7,456 nt of DNA from Bacteroidales bacterium (lineage in GTDB: Bacteria > Bacteroidota > Bacteroidia > Bacteroidales > WRGA01), in contig JAITHZ010000245.1 of NCBI GenBank assembly GCA_031279795.1, positions 1 to 7,456 on the forward strand, written 5' to 3'. Under the pieces are notes generated by a model. That model had not been told where the DNA came from and ran no database searches. It saw only the letters and a program-made list of their open reading frames with translations. Positions 1-5,920 of the stretch are shown here, in pieces (within the stretch, counting starts at the first letter, position 1; each line of letters starts with the position of its first letter). The translations under genes were made by a program, and so were the position numbers.

Positions 1-528
1 GCAGCCGGAGCTACCATAGTGCCCGGTAATGACGAATCGTATTACCGGCAAGTTTCGCTGCCAAACGGTAAAAAGTTGAAATCGGCCAAGATACACAAGG
101 CCATTTTAGATAGCGACGCATGGATTAACGTGCCAATTCTGAAACATCATGGTGGTGCAAATCTTTCTATTTCCATGAAAAACATAATGGGAATCGTGTG
201 GGACAGACAAATTTTCCACAGCGTTGATCTTCCGCAATGTATCGCCGATATTTGCACGTTGCAAAAAAAGCCTGTTTTGAATGTCGTTGACGGTTATCGT
301 GTGCTGAAATCCAACGGGCCGCAGGGAAAATCACTGGCCGATGTCGTTAATTCTAAAATATTGTTTGTTTCGCAGGATATTGTTGCGGTTGATACGGCTG
401 CTGCAAAATATTTTGGACAAATCGTCCCGATGCCTCTTGAACATGTCGGCTATCTGGCCGACGGACAGGAATTGAAACTGGGAACAATGAACCCTGCAAA
501 AGACAGGATTAAACAAATCAAAATGTAA
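1..528 (+). CDS. DUF362 domain protein, 3' part (5' end outside window)
   Basis: The frame is open from base 1, so this is the last 175 residues of a longer protein. A GTG at 19 could be read as a start, but the frame continues upstream of it and the family is usually around 300 residues or more. Visible family signatures are the block INVPILKHHGG (residues 42-52 of the visible part), followed by SMKNIMGIVWDRQIFH (58-73) and the DLPQCIADI stretch (77-84). The C-terminal DIVAVDTAAAKYFG block (126-139) is also typical. DUF362 proteins often occur beside or fused to ferredoxin domains, but their biochemical role is not established. No cysteine cluster is visible in this part. The next gene starts 16 bases downstream on the same strand, so the two are probably co-transcribed, which suggests a shared job in membrane electron transfer (inference). 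Family assignment is firm; function is unknown. Confidence 0.88.
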   Translation, partial: AAGATIVPGNDESYYRQVSLPNGKKLKSAKIHKAILDSDAWINVPILKHHGGANLSISMKNIMGIVWDRQIFHSVDLPQCIADICTLQKKPVLNVVDGYRVLKSNGPQGKSLADVVNSKILFVSQDIVAVDTAAAKYFGQIVPMPLEHVGYLADGQELKLGTMNPAKDRIKQIKM

Positions 529-544
529 CTGACAAAATTTTAAA

Positions 545-2062
545 ATGATGCTGAAAATATTGCGAGTAGGACTTTCGGTTGTTTTTTTTTCGTTGATAAC
601 ATTTTATTTCATTGATTTCGGAGAAATATTGCCGCATCAGTTTCACGTTGTGGAACATTTTCAGTTTGTGCCGGCATATCTGGCGATGAATGTTCTGGGA
701 ATGGCGCTGATTGTTATCATCACGCTGCTGATTGGGCGGATTTACTGTTCGTCGCTTTGTCCGATGGGAGTCCTTCAGGATATTATTGCGTTTGTTTCCA
801 AAAAAGCAACGAAGAAAAAGAAACGCTACAAATACAGCAAACCGAAAACGATCTTGCGCTGGTCGGTATTGGGCATTATCCTTGTGACATTTTTTCTGGG
901 ATTCAATGTTTTACTTAGCTTTTTCGATCCTTACAGCGCCTACGGGCGTTTGGCGGTTCATCTGTTCAAACCGGTTTACATGGCAGGAAACAATTTTCTG
1001 GCAACTGTTTTGACGCACGCTGGCAATTATTCGCTGTATGCGGTTCATATTTTTATTATGAGCGCTTTTTCCTTTTCGGTGACGGTTGTTACGCTGCTGG
1101 GGATAGGCTTTCTGGCATGGAAGTACGGACGAACGTTTTGCAATACACTTTGTCCGGTAGGGACGATATTGGGTTTTTTAAGTAAATATTCGCTGTACAA
1201 AGTCAGAATTGACGCCGGAAAATGCAACAGCTGCGCAGCATGTGCAACACGCTGCAAGGCGTCGTGTATTGACAGCAAAGCAAGAAAAATTGATTACAGC
1301 CGTTGTGTCGATTGTTTTAACTGTGTGAAAATTAAATGTAAACAGGATGCCATGTCATTTTCATTTCTTAGCATAAAAAAACAGCCAGCAATAGAAAAGG
1401 TTGATTTAAGCAAACGCAGATTTTTTGTCAGCGGACTGACAACGGCCTTGACTCTCCCCGCACTGATGGCCGACAGCGCCGGACACAGCGGACATCCCCT
1501 CAAACGGCAAACGCCTGTCAGCCCTCCAGGATCGCAAAGCGCCGAACAGTTGCTCAACCATTGCACATCGTGTCACCTGTGCATCAGCAAATGTCCCTCA
1601 CATGCGCTCAAGCCGGCTTTCATGGAATATGGACTCGGAGGAATGATGCTGCCAATGCTTGATTTTCGTCACGGATTTTGCAATTACGACTGTACCGTTT
1701 GTTCCGAAATCTGTCCGAATGGCGCGTTGCTGCCATTGACTGTGGACGAAAAACATAAAACTCAAATGGGTTATGTAGTTTTCAATGAAGACACTTGCAT
1801 CGTAATCACCGAAGGAACCAATTGCGGCGCCTGCTCCGAACACTGCCCAACGCAAGCTGTCAAGATGATGCCGTTCCACGACGGATTAACACTGCCCAAA
1901 GTCGATACCGAAATTTGTATTGGATGCGGCGGCTGCGAATCCATTTGTCCGGTTCATCCACATGCTGCGATTTATGTAGAAGGAAATGCTGTACACCAAG
2001 AAGCAAAGGTGATTATAGATGAAAACATCACGGACGAAGTCCCCGATTCTTTTGGATTTTAA
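545..2062 (+). CDS. NapH-NapG-like fused membrane iron-sulfur protein
   Basis: This 505-residue protein combines two modules that are usually separate subunits. The N-terminal half is NapH-like, with four probable membrane helices (about 5-25, 44-66, 103-127, 164-192). CxxxCP motifs follow helices 2 and 4 (C68/C72/P73 and C199/C203/P204), and the loop at 86-101 is strongly basic and so cytoplasmic. A ferredoxin-like domain follows (C227, C230, C233, C237, C241; C254, C257, C260, C265). Next comes KRRFF (290-294) with a hydrophobic stretch to about 309, which resembles a Tat signal. The C-terminal half has four 4Fe-4S motifs (C340-C350, C379-C390, C418-C434, C458-C468), the number found in NapG. 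In nitrate reductase systems NapH and NapG pass electrons from quinol toward the periplasm. No terminal reductase is visible here, so the acceptor is unknown. The start is ATG at 545, followed directly by a second ATG. It converges on nqrA with 31 bases between the stops and no clear terminator hairpin. Confidence 0.9.
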   Translation: MMLKILRVGLSVVFFSLITFYFIDFGEILPHQFHVVEHFQFVPAYLAMNVLGMALIVIITLLIGRIYCSSLCPMGVLQDIIAFVSKKATKKKKRYKYSKPKTILRWSVLGIILVTFFLGFNVLLSFFDPYSAYGRLAVHLFKPVYMAGNNFLATVLTHAGNYSLYAVHIFIMSAFSFSVTVVTLLGIGFLAWKYGRTFCNTLCPVGTILGFLSKYSLYKVRIDAGKCNSCAACATRCKASCIDSKARKIDYSRCVDCFNCVKIKCKQDAMSFSFLSIKKQPAIEKVDLSKRRFFVSGLTTALTLPALMADSAGHSGHPLKRQTPVSPPGSQSAEQLLNHCTSCHLCISKCPSHALKPAFMEYGLGGMMLPMLDFRHGFCNYDCTVCSEICPNGALLPLTVDEKHKTQMGYVVFNEDTCIVITEGTNCGACSEHCPTQAVKMMPFHDGLTLPKVDTEICIGCGGCESICPVHPHAAIYVEGNAVHQEAKVIIDENITDEVPDSFGF

Positions 2063-2093
2063 TATCTGACAATTATTTTCAGTACATCCGTCA

Positions 2094-3455
2094 CTAATTC
2101 ATTTCGAGCCGCAGTTTATCCAGAGCATCCCGTATGATTTGCTGGATTTCGAGTTTTGAGGTATCCACAAATTCGCAAAGTGCAAAATCTTCTGGCGCAA
2201 CTTCATAAATACCAAGCTGTTCCATTTTATCAATATCGAACGCGATAGTAGCTTTCAAAAGAAATTCTGGCAAAATGTCCATCGGGAATACAGAGTCATA
2301 TTCGTTCGACAGGATGATTGCACGTTTTCCACCTTTGATGCGGGCGTCCAGCACATATTTCCGGTCGAAATTCAATTTGTTGAGAAACCACGAAATGAAA
2401 CTTCTATTGACGCTGTACTTTGAAAATCCAGGACTTATCCATCCCAGCATATCGTGTTTTTCCGTTCCTTCAGGAATTACCGTCACCTGACTGTCGTAAT
2501 AACCGAGAAACCCGTTTGCATCAATCTGTTTTCCAGTAAGAACGTTACCGCTTATATAGCGTAAATTTTTTCCTTTTGTTGTTTTCACAATACCTTCCAG
2601 CGATGCACCTGGTAGCAAGTCAACATACTGTCGTTCTGTAACTTCCGAACCAGTAATAGCCACCGTTCGTGTAAAGTCTGCAATTCCTTTATTGAACAAA
2701 CGACCGATAAAAAGGACATCCGCTGCATGGATTGTCCAAACAACTTCGCCTTTGTTAACCGGCTTGATATGATGAATTTGAACCCCTACGTTTCCGGCAG
2801 GATGCGGTCCGTCAAATTCCACAGTTTCAACATTTTTCATTTGGCGTAGAGCAGGTATGGCTGTTCGAGCCGGAATACCGACATACACGTTGCCGGAAGT
2901 CAGTCGAGTCAAGGCATTCAGTCCAGTTTGAAAGTCGTCTTCTTGTCCATCCAGCACAAAATTCATGTCAGGCGACAGCGGTGCGGAATCAAACGCCGAA
3001 ACAAACAGGTCGCGCGGCGTATCCACAGGATTAGCAATCACATCGTATGGCCGCTGTTTGATAAACGGCCAATTTCCGGCCTGAAGCAGTAATTCTTTGA
3101 TTTCCTGTGTAGAGGAAGTAGATACATCTTTTTTTCCAAAATCTTCGTATTTGCTGGCTTTCGCCTGAATGAGCAAGCGAAGGAGCTTTCGCTTCTCGCC
3201 CCGTTCGATGGCAATCACTTCGCCACTCACAGGGGAAACAAACCGGATTTCTGGTCGGTTTTTATCGACGAACAGCGTAGTACCAGCTTTCACTTCATCT
3301 CCTTCTTTTACAGAAAGTTTCGGGTGAATACCGTGAAAATCACCAGGAGAAACAGCAAATACGGATGAATGTTCAAAAACTGGCAAACGTTTTTTTTCCG
3401 CAGCCCCTACCAATTTGATATCCAGCCCTTTTTTTATTTTTATGACCTTTGACAT
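2094..3455 (-). CDS. nqrA: Na+-translocating NADH:quinone reductase subunit A
   Basis: This 453-residue protein matches the usual NqrA length. NqrA is a peripheral cytoplasmic subunit of the sodium-pumping NADH:quinone oxidoreductase and is implicated in quinone binding. It starts with MSKVIKIKKGLDIKL, the typical NqrA opening. A barrel-sandwich (lipoyl-like) region covers about 36-98, with KEGDEVKAGTTLF and FVSPVSGEVIAIERG. The NWPFIKQRPYDVIANP block (128-143) and GPHPAGNVGVQIHHIKPVN (216-234) are NqrA hallmarks. An SLBB-like region lies near 272-310. An upstream in-frame ATG at 3497 would add 14 residues, but it lies inside the promoter and is rejected. The gene is intact with no frameshift. 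Unusually, nqrB does not follow: the next gene is convergent. It therefore appears to be transcribed alone from its own promoter, with nqrB-F expected elsewhere. Confidence 0.95.
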   Translation of the reverse strand: MSKVIKIKKGLDIKLVGAAEKKRLPVFEHSSVFAVSPGDFHGIHPKLSVKEGDEVKAGTTLFVDKNRPEIRFVSPVSGEVIAIERGEKRKLLRLLIQAKASKYEDFGKKDVSTSSTQEIKELLLQAGNWPFIKQRPYDVIANPVDTPRDLFVSAFDSAPLSPDMNFVLDGQEDDFQTGLNALTRLTSGNVYVGIPARTAIPALRQMKNVETVEFDGPHPAGNVGVQIHHIKPVNKGEVVWTIHAADVLFIGRLFNKGIADFTRTVAITGSEVTERQYVDLLPGASLEGIVKTTKGKNLRYISGNVLTGKQIDANGFLGYYDSQVTVIPEGTEKHDMLGWISPGFSKYSVNRSFISWFLNKLNFDRKYVLDARIKGGKRAIILSNEYDSVFPMDILPEFLLKATIAFDIDKMEQLGIYEVAPEDFALCEFVDTSKLEIQQIIRDALDKLRLEMN

Positions 3456-3484
3456 TATCGTAATTCTATTTTTCAAAATCACCG

Positions 3485-3515
3485 CAAAGGTACACAAATT
3501 ATGTATATCAACAAA
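3485..3515 (-). promoter_or_regulatory. nqrA promoter, Bacteroidota type
   Basis: Read on the minus strand, TTTG (3512-3515) is followed by a 19-base spacer and TACCTTTG (3485-3492). This matches the Bacteroidota primary sigma factor consensus TTTG / TAnnTTTG. Initiation a few bases downstream would give a leader of roughly 20-25 bases before the ATG at 3455. The promoter lies between purM and nqrA, so nqrA need not depend on purM transcription. It also excludes the upstream in-frame ATG at 3497 as the start. Confidence 0.75.
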
Positions 3516-3534
3516 GATTTTGTGACATTATACA

Positions 3535-4704
3535 TTATTCGTAAACGAATCGCCCAAATGGACTTTCAATTACAACTTCTCGTTTTCTGGAAGCTTCAAT
3601 ATAACCAACAACTTGTGCATCAATGTTAAAGATTTTGGAAATATCAATCACCTCCTGTGCATATTTGGGTGGCAAATAAATCTCCATACGGTGCCCCATA
3701 TTGAACACTTTGTACATTTCTTTCCAGTCGGTTGCACTTTCTTCCTGTATGATTTTGAATAATGGAGGGACAGGCAACAGATTGTTTTTCACCACTTTTA
3801 GATGGTCGAGAAAATGTAGAATTTTTGTTTGAGCGCCTCCGCTGCAATGCACCATGCCATGAATTTGCGAATGAAGCTCTGCAAGCAGCAGTTTGATTAC
3901 CGGAGCATACGTGCGAGTAGGAGAAAGTACCAGTTTCCCTGCATCAATACCCAGATTGTCAATAGCTTGTGTCAATGAATATTGTCCGGAATAGACCAAT
4001 TCTTCAGGCATATCGCAGTCATAACTTTCGGGGTATTTTTTGGCCAGATAATGTGCGAAAACATCGTGTCGGGCCGAAGTTAATCCGTTGCTTCCCATTC
4101 CGCTGTTGTAGGCATTTTCGTAAGTAGCCTGTCCCGACGACGACAGACCCACAATCACATCGCCGACTTCGATTCGATGATTGGAAATCACTTCGTCCAA
4201 TTTCATCCGGCAAATTACGGTACTATCCACAATTACGGTTCGCACCAAGTCGCCCACATCGGCTGTTTCACCACCTGTTAGACAGGCATTTACTCCCAGT
4301 GCGCGAAGATTTTCGATTACCTCGTTTGTACCTTCAATGATAGCTGAAATTACTTCACCCGGTATCAACCGTTTATTTCTGCCAATTGTTGAAGATACTA
4401 ACATATTGTTTACAGCGCCAACACACAGCAAATCGTCAATATTCATAATCAGAGCATCCTGAGCAATGCCCTTCCATACCGACAAATCGCCAGTTTCACG
4501 CCAGTAAACATACGCCAGAGACGATTTCGTTCCAGCCCCGTCGGCGTGCATGATATTGCAATAATCGGGGCTGCCGCCCAGCACGTCAGGAATTATTTTG
4601 CAAAAAGCATTTGGAAAAATGCCTTTGTCAATATGCTTGATTGCATTATGTACATCCTCTTTGGATGCAGAAACTCCTCGAAGGTTATACCGTTGTTCTT
4701 TCAT
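3535..4704 (-). CDS. purM: AIR synthase (phosphoribosylformylglycinamidine cyclo-ligase)
   Basis: This 389-residue PurM-family protein is expected to catalyse ATP-dependent closure of the imidazole ring (FGAM to AIR) in purine synthesis, in the cytoplasm. PurM signatures in order: HADGAGTKSSLAY (53-65, equivalent to DGVGTK); DALIMNIDDLLCVGA (83-97); LTGGETADVGD (142-152); GLSSSGQATYENAYNSGMG (186-204); LSPTRTYAPV (260-269); HCSGGAQTKILHF (286-298); FNMGHRMEIYLPP (334-346). It is some 40 residues longer than the E. coli enzyme, mainly from an insertion between the GLSSSGQ and SPTRTY motifs (about 205-258). This is the form usual in Bacteroidales, where it is often labelled AIR synthase-related protein. 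The start is ATG at 4704, about 26 bases after the promoter's -7 box. My recollection, unverified here, is that this gene often precedes prfA and pyrF in Bacteroides; here it precedes nqrA. The family call is firm; the exact reaction is inferred from the family. Confidence 0.9.
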   Translation of the reverse strand: MKEQRYNLRGVSASKEDVHNAIKHIDKGIFPNAFCKIIPDVLGGSPDYCNIMHADGAGTKSSLAYVYWRETGDLSVWKGIAQDALIMNIDDLLCVGAVNNMLVSSTIGRNKRLIPGEVISAIIEGTNEVIENLRALGVNACLTGGETADVGDLVRTVIVDSTVICRMKLDEVISNHRIEVGDVIVGLSSSGQATYENAYNSGMGSNGLTSARHDVFAHYLAKKYPESYDCDMPEELVYSGQYSLTQAIDNLGIDAGKLVLSPTRTYAPVIKLLLAELHSQIHGMVHCSGGAQTKILHFLDHLKVVKNNLLPVPPLFKIIQEESATDWKEMYKVFNMGHRMEIYLPPKYAQEVIDISKIFNIDAQVVGYIEASRKREVVIESPFGRFVYE

Positions 4705-4729
4705 AGCCTTTCAAATTTGAAAATCTCCG

Positions 4730-4761
4730 CAAAATTACGTTAAAATACTCATTCCTGCAAA
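4730..4761 (-). promoter_or_regulatory. purM promoter, Bacteroidota type
   Basis: On the minus strand, TTTG (4758-4761), a 20-base spacer and TAATTTTG (4730-4737) match the Bacteroidota consensus TTTG / TAnnTTTG. The start codon at 4704 follows at the expected short distance, so the leader is about 20 bases. No riboswitch-like structure fits in so short a leader. Confidence 0.75.
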
Positions 4762-5192
4762 AAAATAAAAGATCAATGCAAAGACACGAAATAAAAATGC
4801 CAAAACATAATTGCGCTAAACATCACAATATAATGAACTAATATTACCTTTCATCTACGGCAATCACATTAAGAATTTTTATCTGCACCTTTGCATTGAA
4901 ATGAGAACCTATATGAAAAATTTACATTTCTCCATGCTGTCTACAGAATAATAACAAATAAAATCCAAAATAGTTTTCAAAAGCATCATTTTTATAATCT
5001 CCATAATGATTTGTATAAAAATTCGCCAATTTTATTTGTACAAAAATTCACATGGATCAACGGATGCTAAACTTTGCGCCATTACGAACTCTTCGCGAGC
5101 ATTGATGCACACTGGCAATCCATCTCTTGAATTTAAATAATGCCTTTACCCGCGAATTGCGTATTAAAATGAGAAATAGTTTATGTAATTTA
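4762..5192. other. AT-rich intergenic stretch, no recognisable gene
   Basis: I see no intact gene here on either strand. Minus-strand frames without stops at 5032-5145 (37 codons, no start codon near the upstream end) and about 4918-5050 match nothing I recognise and may be remnants of decayed genes. On the plus strand, CACCTTTGCATTG (4887-4898) is one base off a Bacteroidota -7 box. It stands upstream of an ATG at 4913 that opens only a 12-residue frame, which could be the relic start of a lost gene. A 10-bp inverted repeat (4774-4783 with 4889-4898) reflects that box and a similar sequence facing the other way. Confidence 0.5.
5009..5049. repeat. Direct repeat, 16 bp twice, 25-bp period
   Basis: ATTTGTATAAAAATTC at 5009-5024 and ATTTGTACAAAAATTC at 5034-5049 differ at one base and start 25 bases apart. 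The second copy contains the palindrome TTGTACAA. They sit in non-coding AT-rich DNA about 300 bases upstream of purM. They could be a paired protein-binding site or chance similarity in AT-rich sequence; nothing nearby decides this. Confidence 0.45.
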
Positions 5193-5306
5193 TTAAAAAA
5201 AATAACTGCCATCTTCAAACCTGAGTTGAGAATTGAGAAAACTCATTAGAAGGTGCGGGTTTTGTCCAAATATTTTTTTGAACACCACGTCGTTTTTCGG
5301 ATCCGC
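5193..5306 (-). pseudogene. Rpn-family PD-(D/E)XK nuclease/putative transposase, N-terminal fragment
   Basis: Read on the minus strand, this is a 37-residue open stretch: ADPKNDVVFKKIFG, then QNPHLLMSFLNSQL and RFEDGSYFF, then a stop. The pattern (D)PKND-x-x-FKKIFG followed by a leucine-rich SFLN segment is the N-terminus of the Rpn/PDDEXK_2 family (recombination-promoting nucleases, often annotated as transposases). Full members are around 300 residues; the catalytic part is absent here. No start codon precedes the fragment in frame, because the sequence upstream belongs to a different eroded gene. The following minus-strand DNA shows no continuation in any frame. It is a relic and cannot make an active nuclease. 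The assignment rests on one short but characteristic block. Confidence 0.65.
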
Positions 5307-5493
5307 CCAAGCGTATCAGGATCAACTTGGCAATTAGTGTTGACAACGAATAACCTTGCCGTTTTAAGTCTAAACGACTTCAATAATTGCCCGATACGAA
5401 ACTGTTTTGCAAATCCGAGAACTCCCTCGTCTATTTTTTCTTTTTCGCGTAAAACGCTTGTTAATTCATCAAATCGCCTATTTTTGCACTCAT
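5302..5493 (-). pseudogene. IS transposase N-terminal remnant with two frameshifts
   Basis: The minus-strand ATG at 5493 starts MSAK and then hits a stop after ten codons. One extra A in the A-run near 5481-5485 would join it to a long open frame, NRRFDELTSVLREKEKIDEG then VLGFAKQFRIGQLLKSFRLK (to about 5362). A second shift there restores RQGYSLSTLIAKLILIRLGG (5302-5361), a hydrophobic stretch. The layout of a short charged helix, a FAKQFRIGQLL-type motif and a hydrophobic QGYSL segment resembles the N-terminus of IS4-superfamily DDE transposases in Bacteroidota. The catalytic domain is missing: at about 5304 the frame runs into the Rpn-family fragment, so a deletion or insertion truncated it. 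Transposase identity is likely; the exact IS family is uncertain. The inverted repeat at 5496-5573 lies immediately upstream of the start. Confidence 0.55.
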
Positions 5494-5495
5494 AT

Positions 5496-5573
5496 GTGGT
5501 GTGTATTTAAGATTTATTGATTTTCTTGTTTAAATCACTCAAAGATAAGAATTTATCTTTAAATACCCACCAC
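5496..5573. repeat. Imperfect inverted repeat upstream of the transposase relic
   Basis: The left arm is GTGGTGTGTATTTAAGAT (5496-5513). The right arm, ATCTTTAAATACCCACCAC (5555-5573), reads GTGGTGGGTATTTAAAGAT as its reverse complement. The arms differ by one substitution and one indel and enclose about 41 bases. On the minus strand the inner arm ends two bases before the transposase ATG. The outer arm is a plausible IS terminus, with the inner arm its sub-terminal complement. In a minus-strand RNA the arms would pair and fold the leader right up to the start codon. Confidence 0.6.
5541..5560. repeat. Perfect small hairpin nested in the larger inverted repeat
   Basis: AAAGATAA (5541-5548), the loop GAAT and TTATCTTT (5553-5560) form a perfect 8-bp stem with a 4-base loop. 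It shares bases 5555-5560 with the right arm of the larger inverted repeat, so the two folds are mutually exclusive. The stem is AT-rich and has no adjacent long T-run in the minus direction, so it is a weak terminator candidate. Confidence 0.5.
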
Positions 5574-5885
5574 TTTTACCCTACTTTTTTTTCGCTAAAT
5601 GCTGATTTTTTTAAGCTGGGAAACTTGAATTAATCACTAATCACTAACTAACTGCCTGTTGAGAAATTGTTGAAAACATTTTTGGATGCAGTCGGATTAT
5701 CATTTTAGTTTATCATTAAAAATAAGCCGTTTAAGGGTCTGTTCAGTTTTCTGGAATTTTCCTATACCATTTATTATAAATGTTCTACTGTTATTTTGGA
5801 AAATAAAAATGGACATCCATCCAAGCAGTTGAAAAGATATTGATAACTAAAAAGGAAAAAAAGCCTCCAACCGGAAATAGATGCG
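5574..5885. other. AT-rich non-coding stretch upstream of the SPOR gene
   Basis: Neither strand shows a frame longer than a few tens of codons that looks like protein. It holds a short tandem repeat at 5631-5652 and ends at the promoter element of the downstream gene. The segment starting GGGTCTGTTCAG near 5735 resembles an IS terminus, but I find no partner end and do not call one. Confidence 0.5.
5631..5652. repeat. Short tandem repeat (TAATCAC x2, TAAC x2)
   Basis: TAATCAC occurs at 5631-5637 and 5638-5644 and is followed by two TAAC units to 5652. The tract is simple and lies in non-coding DNA about 270 bases before the SPOR gene. It is probably a slippage product; no function is apparent. 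Confidence 0.5.
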
Positions 5886-5893
5886 TACTTTTG
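5886..5893 (+). promoter_or_regulatory. -7 promoter element of the SPOR-domain gene
   Basis: TACTTTTG fits the Bacteroidota -7 consensus TAnnTTTG and stands 27 bases before the ATG at 5921, the same geometry as the two other promoters in this window. No TTTG is found 19-21 bases upstream, so the -33 element is missing or degenerate and the site may be weak or need an activator. Confidence 0.55.
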
Positions 5894-5920
5894 CACCGTC
5901 GGAAAATATACAAAAAACTC

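Noticed and set aside
19..528. GTG at 19 as the true start of the DUF362 gene
   Set aside because: The frame is open to the window edge, and the missing upstream part is needed to reach the family's usual length.
2063..2093. Bidirectional terminator between the convergent genes
   Set aside because: Only a 4-bp complementarity (CTGA/TCAG) is visible in the 31 bases, too weak to call.
3456..3497. 14-residue N-terminal extension of NqrA from the ATG at 3497
   Set aside because: The extension lies across the promoter's -7 box, and the family begins at the MSKVIKIKKG sequence encoded from 3455.
5032..5145. 37-codon minus-strand frame as a small gene
   Set aside because: It lacks a start codon near its upstream end, has no recognisable motif, and lies in DNA that otherwise looks decayed.
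5253..5510. 85-codon plus-strand frame in the purM-SPOR gap
   Set aside because: Its translation has no recognisable domain. The opposite strand gives recognisable transposase and Rpn-nuclease segments, so this frame is their antisense shadow.
4705..5920. tRNA or structured RNA gene in the long intergenic gap
   Set aside because: I found no cloverleaf with a TTC-A loop and no GC-rich conserved RNA core; the stretch is AT-rich throughout.
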